Assembly: GCA_026129905.1 (NCBI GenBank)
Contig: JAHCHE010000022.1
Span: 102,920 to 166,919 of the forward strand
Length of the DNA stretch: 64,000 nt
Source of the DNA: Bryobacteraceae bacterium
GTDB taxonomy: Bacteria; Acidobacteriota; Terriglobia; Bryobacterales; Bryobacteraceae
Reading direction: 5' to 3'
Below the pieces are notes generated by a model. That model was not told the origin of the DNA and made no database searches. It worked only from the letters and a program-made list of their open reading frames with translations. Both the position numbers and the translations under genes were made by a program. This document shows, piece after piece, positions 43,768 through 53,485 of this stretch. Position 1 is the first letter of the stretch; every line of letters starts with the position of its first letter.

Positions 43768-43998
43768 ATGAAAGAAAAGAAAAGTAGAAATCGTCTCGAG
43801 GTCTCCATGGCTTCGATCATCCGGCGAACCGGCGGCCGTGGGCTCGACCCCCTCCTGGCCGCCGCTGAAATTGGACGGTTGTTGGAAGCTCAGGGCGTAC
43901 TGGGTCCCCTGACGATTCGTCGGCCACCGCAGGCACGCCGTTTGTCGCGCGAACCAGCCACGCACGGTCCGTCGCGCCGGGTAATGCCGGACGCCTGA
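43768..43998 (+). CDS. Possible small hypothetical protein
   Basis: A 76-codon frame starting MKEKKSRNRLEVSMASIIRR, with an A-rich start region (ATGAAAGAAAAG) after AGGATCAGGC. No family is recognised, and an opposing frame (44052-43762) covers the same bases. It sits alone in the 700-base spacer between the sigma gene and bacterioferritin (43518-44074), in which nothing else is evident. It may be spurious. Confidence 0.3.
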   Translation: MKEKKSRNRLEVSMASIIRRTGGRGLDPLLAAAEIGRLLEAQGVLGPLTIRRPPQARRLSREPATHGPSRRVMPDA

Positions 43999-44074
43999 GC
44001 ATCGCCTGGCGAAGCCCATTGCCGGTGGGAATCGGCGGCCCGCTGCCGACATAGGAACGGCGGGCGGGCCGCGC

Positions 44075-44557
44075 CTAACCCTTCGAACCGGCCGACATCT
44101 GCTGCGCGAGGTAGTTCTCGATCCCGATTTCGCCGATCATGTGTAACTGCGCCTCGAGGAAATCGGCGTGCTCTTCTTCGTCTTTGATCATCTGCTCGAA
44201 AAGCTCGCGAGAGCCGTTGTCGCCAGCCTCGAGGCAGACCTTCGCCGCGGCGTTGTACTGTTGGATCGCTTCCAGTTCGCCTTTGAGGTCGTTCTCGAGC
44301 TGCGCCTTGACGTTCGCCCCGATGTTGGGCGTCAACGCAATATCTACTTTCGGAGTGCCGTCCAGGAAAAGAACCCGGGCGATGAGTCCTTCGGCGTGCT
44401 TCATCTCGCCGATCGCCTGCTTCTGAATATAGCCGCCGAGCGCCAGGTATCCCCAGTTCTCGCACATCTCGGCGTGGACGATGTACTGGCTGATCGTGGT
44501 CAATTCCGCTGCTAGAGCTTTGTTCAACTGCTCGATGACTCCGTCGTTTCCGCGCAT
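44075..44557 (-). CDS. bfr: Bacterioferritin
   Basis: A 160-residue ferritin-like protein that stores iron in a 24-mer. The ferroxidase ligands match E. coli Bfr numbering: Glu18, Glu51, His54, Glu94, Glu127 and His130, and the heme ligand Met52 is present in GEMKHAEGL. The N terminus MRGNDGVIEQLNKALAAELT is typical. The ATG at 44557 is the only good start. It diverges from the Nramp-like gene (89-base gap), hinting at linked iron or metal control. Confidence 0.95.
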   Translation of the reverse strand: MRGNDGVIEQLNKALAAELTTISQYIVHAEMCENWGYLALGGYIQKQAIGEMKHAEGLIARVLFLDGTPKVDIALTPNIGANVKAQLENDLKGELEAIQQYNAAAKVCLEAGDNGSRELFEQMIKDEEEHADFLEAQLHMIGEIGIENYLAQQMSAGSKG

Positions 44558-44646
44558 GCTACTAGTGTACCGTTTCAGTCCCGCTTTGCCGAAGGGTTCT
44601 TCCCCTCCGGACGAGTCCGCTCCATCGCTGTGATAGAGTAGCGGCG

Positions 44647-46023
44647 ATGTCCCAGGTTGGAGCGCGGCCGCATCCGCTGAAGAACCCCTACGCGTATGAC
44701 GACGCGGACATCCAGGTCCCGCCCAGGACGCTGCCTCAAATCCTCCGGCGCATCGGGCCGGGAATGATCCTGGCCGCTTCCATCGTCGGATCGGGCGAAC
44801 TGATTGCCACGACGACGCTCGGCGCCGAAGTCGGCTACGTCGCGCTCTGGGTCATCATCCTGAGTTGCGCGCTCAAGCCGGCTATCCAGGCCGAGATCGG
44901 CCGTCACAGCGTGGCCACCGGGCGCACCGGCCTGGCGGGGTTCAACCACGTCCCCGGGCCGAGGTGGAAAGTCAACTGGATCGTCTGGGGCTGGGCAGCG
45001 ATGATTCTCATGACCCGGTTCCAGATCGGGGCCATGTACGGAGGCGTCGCCCAGGCCCTCCACCAGGTCTTCCCCGTTGTTCCGGTCACTGTCTGGGTGA
45101 TCGCTCTTCTCGCGCTGACGCTGGCGCTTCTGCTCGGCGGCGGCTACGAGCGCATCGAGAAATTGGCCATGGTGAAGGTGGTGCTCTTCACCATGCTCAC
45201 GTTTCTTTGCGCGCTCCTGCTGATTCGCCGTCCTGACGACTTCTCCTGGGGACAGCTACTGGAGGGGCTGCGTTTCCAACTGCCCTCGGGTGGACTCGCC
45301 AGCGCCGTAGCCGTGTTTGGCATCACCGGCGTGGGCGCCTCGGAGCTCTTCATGTACCCTTACTGGTGCGTCGAGAAGGGCTACGCGCGCTTTTCGGGAC
45401 GCCGCGATGAGACTCCAGCCTGGCGGTCGCGCGCGTTCGGCTGGATCAAAGTGATGCACGTTGACATCCTGGCCTCGATGATCATCTACACCATCGCCAC
45501 CGTGGCGTTCTACCTGCTCGGCGCCGGCATCCTTCATAGCCGCGGCCTCGTGCCGAACGCCACCGAGATGATCCCTCGGTTGTCCAACATGTACACCGAG
45601 ACGCTCGGCGGGTGGGCGGTCTATCTGTTCTATCCCGGCGCAATGATTACCCTCTACGGCACCATCTTCGCCGCGACGGCCGCCGAATCGCGCGTCGGCG
45701 CCGACATGTGCCGCCTGCTCGGTTTCTTCCAGGAGGACGATTACGCCGCCAGGGTTCGATTCCGGCGCCGCTTCGTCTGGGGGCTCACGGTAATCGGCGC
45801 CGGCCTCTACCTGATCTTCGAATCGCCGGTGAACATGGTGAAGATCGGCGGCGTGGCGCAGGCTGTGATGCTTCCCGTCATCGCGGTGGGAGCCTTATTC
45901 ATGCGCTACCGCCTCCTGCCCCGCTCGGTCTGGCCCAAATGGTGGATTACCTTCGGCCTGTGGGTCGCCGCCATCACCACTATTTGCCTGATGGCCTACT
46001 ACGCCGTCCTCACGCTCCGGTAG
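44647..46023 (+). CDS. Nramp-related transporter without the canonical metal site
   Basis: A 458-residue membrane protein with about 11-12 helices, recognisable as Nramp from GPGMILAASIVGSGELIATT and AAESRVGADMCRLLGFF. In true Nramp/MntH proteins helix 1 has DPGN and helix 6 has MPH; here helix 1 reads GSGE and helix 6 GASELFMYPYWC. Metal-coordinating Asp, Asn and Met are therefore missing, so the substrate may not be Mn2+ or Fe2+. Position next to bacterioferritin still suggests metal handling. The start ATG at 44647 leaves a 30-residue cytoplasmic tail. Confidence 0.78.
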   Translation: MSQVGARPHPLKNPYAYDDADIQVPPRTLPQILRRIGPGMILAASIVGSGELIATTTLGAEVGYVALWVIILSCALKPAIQAEIGRHSVATGRTGLAGFNHVPGPRWKVNWIVWGWAAMILMTRFQIGAMYGGVAQALHQVFPVVPVTVWVIALLALTLALLLGGGYERIEKLAMVKVVLFTMLTFLCALLLIRRPDDFSWGQLLEGLRFQLPSGGLASAVAVFGITGVGASELFMYPYWCVEKGYARFSGRRDETPAWRSRAFGWIKVMHVDILASMIIYTIATVAFYLLGAGILHSRGLVPNATEMIPRLSNMYTETLGGWAVYLFYPGAMITLYGTIFAATAAESRVGADMCRLLGFFQEDDYAARVRFRRRFVWGLTVIGAGLYLIFESPVNMVKIGGVAQAVMLPVIAVGALFMRYRLLPRSVWPKWWITFGLWVAAITTICLMAYYAVLTLR

Positions 46024-46054
46024 GCGCCTCCGCCGAGGCGCGGTTCTTGCGCCG

Positions 46055-48012
46055 CTAGCCCCGCTTCTCGAGAGCGCTCTGCCAGTTTTGGATCACGACC
46101 AGCGATGGCCGCTCCGCCGACGTGACAACCGGGATGACAAACCGGCTGCCATCCGCCGAGGCGTCGAAGCCCAGCAAAGCGTGGATCGCCGCTCGCGCTT
46201 CCGCGCTGATCTTGAACAGGGGCGCCGGGGCGCCGATGGAGACCGCCGGACGGAGCTCCACTTGGGCGGCGTACACCCAGCCGTCGCCTCCGACGTAATA
46301 CAGCTCCCTTCCGTCGGAGCGCCACCTCAAGCACTGGGCGCCCTGGCGCGAAACCAGGTGGCGCGGTCCGATCACGCGAAGCGTTTCACCTTTCTCCAGC
46401 GCCTGAATGTAGACTTCGGCGCGTCCCGATTCGTTGGAGGTGAAGGCGAGCCATTGCCCGTCCGGTGAGAATGCCGCATTCGCCTCATGGTACGGCGTCT
46501 TGACGAAGGGATAAGCCGGCGGTTGCGCTCCAGGTCGACGGCCCAGATGTCCCCCTGCTGTTCGTTCACCGTCAGCGGCAGTCCGATGTTGTTGTAGACG
46601 ATAAATCTCCGGTCGCCGGACCAGTCGGTCGGAAGTTGGAAATCAGCCCGCGGAAGCGCCTCCGCCGCCTCGTCGCCCTCCAGCGAGTGAATGAACAGTT
46701 TCGGCCTCTCCTCGTAGGCCCGGCCAAGGACAATCAGGCGCGAGTCCGGCGACCACACCGGAGAGTGACTCAAACCCGGACCAGCCAGACGTCGCCCTCC
46801 CCGGCCGTCGGCGTCGAATAACCAGACGTCTGTGACCCCGCGATCGACGTCATACACCGACGTGCCAATTCGTCTGCCGTCGGGCGAAATGCGGGCCGCC
46901 TTCAGCGCCAGTCCCGGAGGACTCGCAGGCGAGATCCGGCGGCCGGTGCGGTCCACCCACGCCAGTTGCGCGTTCGGCGCGCATTGTTGATAAACCAGAA
47001 TCCCGTTGTCGGAGACGGAAAAATCGCCTGCGGCGGTGGGGAGAAACGAGCAGACGCCCCGGGCCACCGGCGCCGGTTCCCCGGTGATTCGCAGAGCGCC
47101 GGCGTTGAACGGCTGCGCCAAAAGCGTTCCGGCGAGTACGTAGAGAAGGTAGCCCTGCGCGTAGACGACCTTGGAATCGGTTTCCACCAGGTCAATCGGG
47201 GGACCGCTTGTCCGCCAGTTCGCGGCCCGGCCGTGGTATCGGCCGAGACGGGGATCGAACACGACGTGCAGCAGATTCTCGCCATCCGGCAGCGATTGCG
47301 CCCAGGCGAACGTCTGCGGATGGCGTTCCACCCTTCCGCCCGACGAAGCAACCGTGGCGGCGATCAGCCGGTTCGACAACAGCATCCGGTCCGGCGTCAG
47401 CCAGACGCCCGACAACAGGCCAGGAATAGAGTCGGCCAGCGTCTGCGTCGCCTCGCCGGAGGGCGGGCGTCCGTCGCAGCTTTCCGCGCGCCACGAACAG
47501 GACTGACCGGCCGTCCGGATGCCAGAACACCGTTCCGGCGCCCGTGCTGTCGGGCAGCGCCCGCGCCTCCAGCTTATTCAAATCCCGGACGAAGACTTGA
47601 AACAGACCGCTGTCGTCCATGGCCGTAAACGCCAACCGCGAGCCATCCGGCGAGATCGCGAAGGATTGGCGATTCCCGGCGCCTTCCAGGAAATAGCCCG
47701 GCGGAGGCGAGACGGTGAAGCGAATCGGAATTGCGCCGGCGCCGGACTGGCGCCGTGTCGAACCGATCCAGTAAGCGGCCGCGACGATGAGGATGCTCAC
47801 GATCGCCACGACGATCCCGGCCACGATCGTAGAGCGGCGCTCCGGCCTCGGTGGCGGCGTGGCCTGCGGCATTGCCGGGCGCGCGATCTCCAGCACAGGT
47901 CGGAGCTGGGGCTCAAGTGGCGCCACCCACCGGTAGCCCCGGCCTTGCAGCGTCTCGATGTACCGAGGCTCGTCGGCCGAATCGCCAAGCGCCTGCCGCA
48001 GTTGGTCCGCCT
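46055..48012 (-). pseudogene. Decayed winged-helix/TolB-propeller membrane regulator (CadC-like)
   Basis: Three frames joined in order make one protein: the end of a winged helix (LRQALGDSADEPRYIETLQG, RGYRWVAP), a membrane segment (IVAGIVVAIVSILIVAAAYW), then WD40/TolB-like blades (SFAISPDGSRLAFTAMDDSG; HEANAAFSPDGQWLAFTSNE) and a final VVIQNWQSALEKRG. One-base frame changes lie near 47460-47470 and near 46520. The first 60-70 residues of the DNA-binding domain are missing at about 48012, where ScyD/E-like sequence begins on the other strand. Such proteins regulate genes from the membrane; this copy is dead. Confidence 0.75.
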
Positions 48013-48673
48013 GCCAACCTCGGAGCCGGACCCGAATACCGTCTACCGGTTCTCGAATCCGTGGGGACTGGCGCTGGCTGACGAAGGCGCCACGTTGTAC
48101 GCCGTCGATGCCTCGATGAACGCCCTGCTCCGGATTGACACGGCCACCGGCCGGTGGCGTCGCATCGTGCGTTTCCCGCCTGCGCCGAATCCTGGTCCGG
48201 TCGGACCGCCCGTGATCGACGCCGTTCCTACCAGCGTCAGGCCTTACGGCCAGCAGCTACTGGTCAGCTTCCTGACGGGCTTTCCGTTTATCCATGGGGC
48301 GGCCCGGGTCCTCGCAGTGAACCCCGCCGAACGCACGAGCGAACCGTTCATGTTTGGCCTTACCACGATCGTGGATGTGCTCTGGCGTCCGACCGGCGGG
48401 CCTCGGCCGCAGTTCTTCGCGCTCGAGTTCAGCCAGAATATGACCGCGCAGCCGCCGGGCCCAGGACGACTGCTCCGCTTCGACACGCCGGAGGCCCAGG
48501 TCGTCGCGGCCGACTTGCGAGGCCCGGTCAGCCTGGCTTTGGACCCGGCCTCCAATTTTCTCTACGTGCTTGAGCTTTCAGGCCGGCTCCTCCGCTTGCC
48601 CTCGATTGACGCAGATGGCCTTCCGCCGGATGACGGAATCGCAGGCGCGCTGCGCTACTTCGCGTCGGCGTGA
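48013..48673 (+). pseudogene. ScyD/ScyE-like secreted propeller, 5'-truncated
   Basis: The frame gives NPWGLALADEGATLYAVDAS, then LLVSFLTGFPFIHGAARVLA, LTTIVDVLWRPTGGPRPQFF and VSLALDPASNFLYVLELSGR, the blades of the ScyD/ScyE family (NHL-like). No signal peptide or first blades are present; upstream the frame runs antisense through the decayed regulator. The exact junction is between about 48000 and 48020. Its 3' end overlaps the convergent receiver gene by 19 bases. Probably not expressed as a working protein. Confidence 0.65.
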
Positions 48674-49035
48674 CGCTTTAGGATTTGTTGCAGATTCTGC
48701 GAGAAAGCCGACCGCGTCATGACGATATCGCAGCCGGCGTCGTGCGCCTGCTTCTTCAGGTCTCCCTGGACATGCGACAAATAGCCGATCAGGCTGATCC
48801 CCTTAAAATCCGGTTTGCCCTTCAATTTCGGAATTAACTTCAGCGGGTTAATGTCCCGGCAATTCAGATCGATGATGATTGCGGTCGGACGTTCCGCCGC
48901 TTTGTCCATCACATCCTGCTCGGATTTTACGAAATCGGCGTGAAGCCCCACCTTCTTCGCGGCGTCGTTGATCTTGACCGTGAACATCAGATCGGTCACT
49001 GCCACAACGATCTTCTTCCGGTTGTTCTTCTGCAT
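48655..49035 (-). CDS. Receiver-like (CheY-fold) single-domain protein
   Basis: A 126-residue protein starting MQKNNRKKIVVAVTDLMFTV. The fold pattern is that of a response-regulator receiver: Asp56 in TAIIIDLNCRD could be the phosphorylation site, GISLIGYLSHV matches strand 4 and CDIVMTRSAFSQNL strand 5. The acidic pair is reduced to one Asp (15), and the conserved Lys is replaced by Arg in MTRS, so it may be a pseudo-receiver. No output domain or kinase is adjacent. The ATG at 49035 is chosen because the upstream frame is not family-like. Divergent from zwf. Confidence 0.65.
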   Translation of the reverse strand: MQKNNRKKIVVAVTDLMFTVKINDAAKKVGLHADFVKSEQDVMDKAAERPTAIIIDLNCRDINPLKLIPKLKGKPDFKGISLIGYLSHVQGDLKKQAHDAGCDIVMTRSAFSQNLQQILKRHADAK

Positions 49036-49169
49036 ACGGTCTTGGAAATAAGACTCTACTTTCCCAGGCTGCTCTAGACCCGTCTCGGACGGACGGGTCT
49101 CGACTCGGTAGGCACTTCCCATCATACCGTGCTTGGAGCGAACCCGCAACTGCGTGTTATTTCTAGAAG

Positions 49170-50702
49170 ATGAACGAGGATAACCCATTCTACGACCCCC
49201 TTCGTTTCGAGCGGCGAGTGCCGCCCTGCATTGTTGCGATCTTTGGCGCCAACGGCGATCTGGCCCGCCGCAAACTCCTCCCTGCCCTCTACCGCCTCGC
49301 CTTCGAGCGCCGTCTCCCGCCCGGCTTCGCCGTCATCGGCAACTCCCGCTCCCGCATGAGCGATGACGACTTCCGTTCCACCATGCGCGACGCCGTCAAG
49401 GAGTTCCTCGAGGACAGTCCCTTCGACGAGTCCCGCTGGGACGATTTCGCCCAGGGAATTTTCTATGTCGCCGGCGATGTCCACGAACCCGAGCTTTACC
49501 CCGAACTGAAGTCGCGTCTCGCCGACGTCGGCCGGCAGCGCCAGACCGGCGATAATGTGCTCTTCTACCTTTCCACCGCGCCCAGCTTGTACGAGGCAGT
49601 AGTCGATCGCCTCGGAGAAGCCAGCCTCTCACGCGGGGAAGGCTGGCGGCGCATCGTGGTCGAGAAGCCCTTCGGCCATGACGCCCACAGCGCGCGCTCA
49701 CTCAGTCGCGGCATCCAGCACGCGTTCCCGGAAGACGAGATCTATCGCATCGACCACTACCTCGGCAAGGAGACAGTTCAGAACATCCTGGCGTTCCGCT
49801 TCGGCAACGGAATATTTGAGCCCCTGTGGAATCGGCGCTACGTGAACCACGTCCAGATCACCGCTGCCGAAACCATCGGCGTCGAAGGCCGTGGCGCCTA
49901 CTACCAGGAAGCCGGCGCCATCCGCGACATGATCCAGAATCACCTGCTCCAGGTGATGGCCACCGTCGCCATGGAGCCGCCGTCCGCTTTTGAACCCATC
50001 GAGGTGCGCGACGAGCGGGCGAAGCTTCTACGAGCCATTCACGTCATGACCCCCGCCGAGGTCGACGCCAACGCCGTCGCCGGCCAGTACGGCCCGGCCC
50101 GGATCGGCGGCGAAGACGTGCCCGGCTTCCGTCAGGAGCCCGGCGTCGCCCCCGACGCGCCGACCGATACCTACGCCGCCGTCACCCTCCTCGTCGAAAA
50201 CTGGCGATGGGCCGGCGTGCCTTTCTATCTGCGCACCGGCAAACGCATGCCCAAGCGCGTCACCGACATTGCGATTCAGTTCAACGCCGCCCCCCACCGT
50301 CTCTTCGCTTCGACGGACGGCGACGCCGGCCCCTGGCTCCGGCCCAATCTCCTCATCGTCCGCATCCAACCCGAGGAGGGGATCTCGCTCCGCTTCCTGT
50401 CCAAGCAGCCCGGCAGCGGCATGAAGCTCCGGCCGGTCTCGATGGACTTCAACTACGGCGCCAGCTTCGGCGCCCGCTCGCCCACTGCATACGAAACCCT
50501 GCTCCTGGATGTCCTCGCCGGCGATTCCACCCTCTACACGCGCCAGGACATGGTCGACGCCAGTTGGGCCGTCGTTCAGCCCATCCTCGACGTCTGGGCA
50601 TCCCGCAAGTTCGATTTCCCCAACTACCCCGCGGGCAGTTGGGGACCCAAAGCCGCCGACGACATGCTTGCCCGCAACGGTCACTCCTGGAGGACCTCCT
50701 AA
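49170..50702 (+). CDS. zwf: Glucose-6-phosphate 1-dehydrogenase
   Basis: A 510-residue enzyme oxidising glucose 6-phosphate to 6-phosphogluconolactone with NADP. The coenzyme site is FGANGDLARRKLLPALY (25-41, Ala-Asn for the usual Ala-Ser), EKPFGHD is at 165-171, and the substrate/catalytic motif RIDHYLGKE at 193-201. Length is typical. AGAAG precedes the ATG. opcA follows directly (one base after the stop), forming the oxidative pentose phosphate entry unit that supplies NADPH. Confidence 0.97.
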   Translation: MNEDNPFYDPLRFERRVPPCIVAIFGANGDLARRKLLPALYRLAFERRLPPGFAVIGNSRSRMSDDDFRSTMRDAVKEFLEDSPFDESRWDDFAQGIFYVAGDVHEPELYPELKSRLADVGRQRQTGDNVLFYLSTAPSLYEAVVDRLGEASLSRGEGWRRIVVEKPFGHDAHSARSLSRGIQHAFPEDEIYRIDHYLGKETVQNILAFRFGNGIFEPLWNRRYVNHVQITAAETIGVEGRGAYYQEAGAIRDMIQNHLLQVMATVAMEPPSAFEPIEVRDERAKLLRAIHVMTPAEVDANAVAGQYGPARIGGEDVPGFRQEPGVAPDAPTDTYAAVTLLVENWRWAGVPFYLRTGKRMPKRVTDIAIQFNAAPHRLFASTDGDAGPWLRPNLLIVRIQPEEGISLRFLSKQPGSGMKLRPVSMDFNYGASFGARSPTAYETLLLDVLAGDSTLYTRQDMVDASWAVVQPILDVWASRKFDFPNYPAGSWGPKAADDMLARNGHSWRTS

Positions 50703-50703
50703 A

Positions 50704-51669
50704 ATGCCCTCGAAAATCGAACCCGATCGCCTCTTACGGGAACTGAACCAGCTTTGGGCCTCGCTGGGCCTCCAGGACGGCGACGCTTCCTCGCATGGCG
50801 TTCTCCGCGCCTGCTCCATGACCCTTATCGTCGTCACCGAATCGCCTTCCGCCGACCCTTCCCTGGCCGAACTCCTCGCCGCCCTGATGCGCGATCATCC
50901 CAGCCGCGCCGTCGTCATCCGCCTCGGAGCCGCGGCCGGCCGCGATCTCGCCGCCACCGTCAACGCGCAGTGTTGGAAGCCGTTCGGCAGCCGCCAGCAG
51001 ATCTGTTCGGAACTGATCGAAATCACCGCCGGCCGAGACGCTATCCCTGACCTCCCACCCGTCCTGCGAGGTCTCGCCGCCCCGGATCTCCCGGTCATCG
51101 TCTGGCTCCACCAGCCCGCCCTGCTCGACCTTCCGCCCCTCGACTCCGGCGACAAGCTCATCGTCAACACGGCCGGCGTCGCCGATGCCCGCGCCGTCCT
51201 GGCCCGTCTCAGAAGGCTCGCGGCCGGAAGTCGCCTTGCGGCCGACCTTTCCTGGACCCGCCTGACGCGCTGGCGCGAGACCCTCGCCCACGTCTTTGCC
51301 CATCCGGTCCGTCAATCGCGCATCGCCGCCATCGATCAAGTGACGGTATCGTACGCCGGCCAAGCCGTGCCCGTCCGTGCGCTCTATCTCTCGGCGTGGC
51401 TACAGTCCGTTCTCGGCGACAAACCCAATTACCGCCTCGAGAGCGTCCCCGCTGCCTGCGCCCGCTCCGAGGTCGAGCGGGTTGAACTGTCGGGCGCCGG
51501 AATCCATGTCGTTATGGAATTGCGCGACGAGGCGTCGGCCGAATTGCGTCTCGACGGTTTGACCATCCGGGAGCCCTTCGCCGTCCCGGGTGAATACGAA
51601 CTTCTGCGCGAGGAACTCTCCGTTCTCGGCCGCGACCCCGTATACGATACCGTCCTCGCCAAGCTGTAG
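50704..51669 (+). CDS. opcA: Glucose-6-phosphate dehydrogenase assembly protein OpcA
   Basis: A 321-residue protein starting MPSKIEPDRLLRELNQLWAS. The family segments RACSMTLIVVTES, SRAVVIRLG, ICSELIEITAGRDA and APDLPVIVWLHQPAL are present. OpcA activates or assembles Zwf in cyanobacteria and actinobacteria and almost always follows zwf, as here. GGAGG lies ten bases before the ATG at 50704; the frame is open back into zwf. Cytoplasmic. Confidence 0.9.
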   Translation: MPSKIEPDRLLRELNQLWASLGLQDGDASSHGVLRACSMTLIVVTESPSADPSLAELLAALMRDHPSRAVVIRLGAAAGRDLAATVNAQCWKPFGSRQQICSELIEITAGRDAIPDLPPVLRGLAAPDLPVIVWLHQPALLDLPPLDSGDKLIVNTAGVADARAVLARLRRLAAGSRLAADLSWTRLTRWRETLAHVFAHPVRQSRIAAIDQVTVSYAGQAVPVRALYLSAWLQSVLGDKPNYRLESVPAACARSEVERVELSGAGIHVVMELRDEASAELRLDGLTIREPFAVPGEYELLREELSVLGRDPVYDTVLAKL

Positions 51670-51687
51670 CGCCCTGGCGCCTCGCCG

Positions 51688-53376
51688 TTACTTGCCTGCG
51701 AAATACGGGTCCGGTTCAGGCGCCGCCGCGCCGTCCTTCCGCGGCGAAGAGGCGCCGTACTTCACGCCGGTCCGGGAGTCCCACATTACCGCTTGTCCCC
51801 CGCCCATCGGCGCCGCAAAGTCGCCTTGCATCTCCAGTTGATGCCCCCGTTTCCTCAAGTCCTCCAACGTCCGCTCGGGAAGCCGCGACTCGATCATCAC
51901 GTCGCACCCGCCGAAGTTCAGCTTCGTGAATCGAGGCGCCTCGAGCGCCTCCTGGATATTCATGCCGTGATCCACGACGTTGGAGACGAATTGCGCGTGG
52001 GCCTGCGCCTGGTTCAAACCGCCCATGATCCCGAACCCGATGTGAACTCCGTCTTTCTCCATCAGCCCCGGGATGATCGTATGGAACGGCCGTTTCCGCG
52101 GCGCCAGCGCATTGGGATGATTCTCGTCCAACACGAACAAGCCTCCCCGGTTGTGGAGGTGGAATCCGTAGTCGTCCACCGTGACGCCCGATCCGAATGC
52201 AAGGTAAATGCTCTGGATCAGCGACGCAATGTTTCCGTCTCTGTCTACGACCGTTAGGTAAATCGTGTCTCCGGAACTTTCCAGCGGATTCCCCGCCGAA
52301 CTCCGGCACTGCGCCCGCCCCATGTCCAGCGATTCGGCCCGTCTTGCCGCGTACGCTTTCGATGTCAGCTCTTCCACCGGCACTTTCGCGAACCGCGGAT
52401 CCGCCAGATGTCGCTCCAGGTCCGCGTAGGCCAGTTTCTGCGCCTCGATTTTTACGTGAAAGGCCTCGCTGGAGTCGGCGCCGAACCGCTCTAGCGGATA
52501 ACGCTCCATAATGTTCAACATCTCCAGCGCGGCCATCCCCTGACCGTTCGGCGGCAATTCATACACCGTCCAGCCCCGGTAGTCGATGGATACAGGTTCC
52601 ACCCACTCGGAATCGAAATCCACCAGGTCGCTACTCTCAAGCACGCCGCCCAGCCGCTTCGACGTCCGGAGGATCGCTTCGGAAATCGGCCCCCGGTAAT
52701 ACGCCCCCGCTCCTTGCTCGGCGATCAGACGCAAAGCCTTGGCCAAGCCCGGATTGCGGAACACTTCGCCTACCTTGGGAGCCCTGCCGTCGATCAGGAA
52801 CAAGCTGCGCGCCCCCGGGTCCGCCTGAAGCTTTTCCACCGAACTGCTCCACGCCGACTGGATCCATTCCGTCACCGGAAAACCGTGTTCGGCGTAGTAG
52901 ATCGCCGGACGGAACAGGTCGGCCCATGGCAGCCGGCCGTGGCGCTTGTGCAGTTTCTCCCATCCGTCCACGCAACCCGGCACGGTTACCGACCAGATGC
53001 CGTCCTGCGGCATCTGCTCATGTCCCCTCGCGCGAACGGTCCCGATATCCATGGCCTTCGGAGCCCAGCCACTCGCGTTGATGCCCGTTACCGTCCCCGT
53101 ATTCGCATCGCGATATATCGCGAACAGGTCGCCGCCAATCCCGTTCATCATCGGCTCCACCGCCGCCAAGGCGGCGTTCGCGGCGATCGCCGCGTCCATG
53201 GCCGAACCGCCGCGCGCCAGGATTTGCGCGGCGGCCTGTGAGGCTAGGGTTTGACTTGTCGCGCCAATGCCCCTCTGGCTGATCACCATGGATCGCGCCT
53301 GTTTCCGTGAATCGCAGAACGTGGGAGTCGGAAGCAGCATAATTCCTAGCAGACTGGTCGATAGGATCGTTCGCAT
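51688..53376 (-). CDS. Gamma-glutamyltransferase family protein, exported
   Basis: A 562-residue Ntn-hydrolase precursor with signal peptide (MRTILSTSLLGIMLLPTPTF). ATSQTLASQAAAQILARGGS and MMNGIGGDLFAIYRD open the large subunit; self-cleavage should occur before Thr371 in ESSGDTIYLTVVDRDGN; the small subunit shows GGLNQAQAHAQFVSN and APMGGGQAVM. It probably cleaves gamma-glutamyl compounds such as glutathione, or is one of the GGT-like acylases. The FGIMGG segment replaces the usual GSPGG, so substrate range may differ. Confidence 0.85.
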   Translation of the reverse strand: MRTILSTSLLGIMLLPTPTFCDSRKQARSMVISQRGIGATSQTLASQAAAQILARGGSAMDAAIAANAALAAVEPMMNGIGGDLFAIYRDANTGTVTGINASGWAPKAMDIGTVRARGHEQMPQDGIWSVTVPGCVDGWEKLHKRHGRLPWADLFRPAIYYAEHGFPVTEWIQSAWSSSVEKLQADPGARSLFLIDGRAPKVGEVFRNPGLAKALRLIAEQGAGAYYRGPISEAILRTSKRLGGVLESSDLVDFDSEWVEPVSIDYRGWTVYELPPNGQGMAALEMLNIMERYPLERFGADSSEAFHVKIEAQKLAYADLERHLADPRFAKVPVEELTSKAYAARRAESLDMGRAQCRSSAGNPLESSGDTIYLTVVDRDGNIASLIQSIYLAFGSGVTVDDYGFHLHNRGGLFVLDENHPNALAPRKRPFHTIIPGLMEKDGVHIGFGIMGGLNQAQAHAQFVSNVVDHGMNIQEALEAPRFTKLNFGGCDVMIESRLPERTLEDLRKRGHQLEMQGDFAAPMGGGQAVMWDSRTGVKYGASSPRKDGAAAPEPDPYFAGK

Positions 53377-53485
53377 GGCGGTACGCTCCGGCGTCCGGCA
53401 GGCCGGCTTGCCTGCTCCGGCTCTCGTTGTACCAGCGTATCCCTCTATGCTAGCCTAGCGGTAGTCTGCCATTCTGGGAGCAAAC

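Noticed and set aside
45751..45780. GGTTCGATTCC, resembling a tRNA T-arm
   Set aside because: It lies within the Nramp-like coding sequence and no acceptor or anticodon arms surround it.
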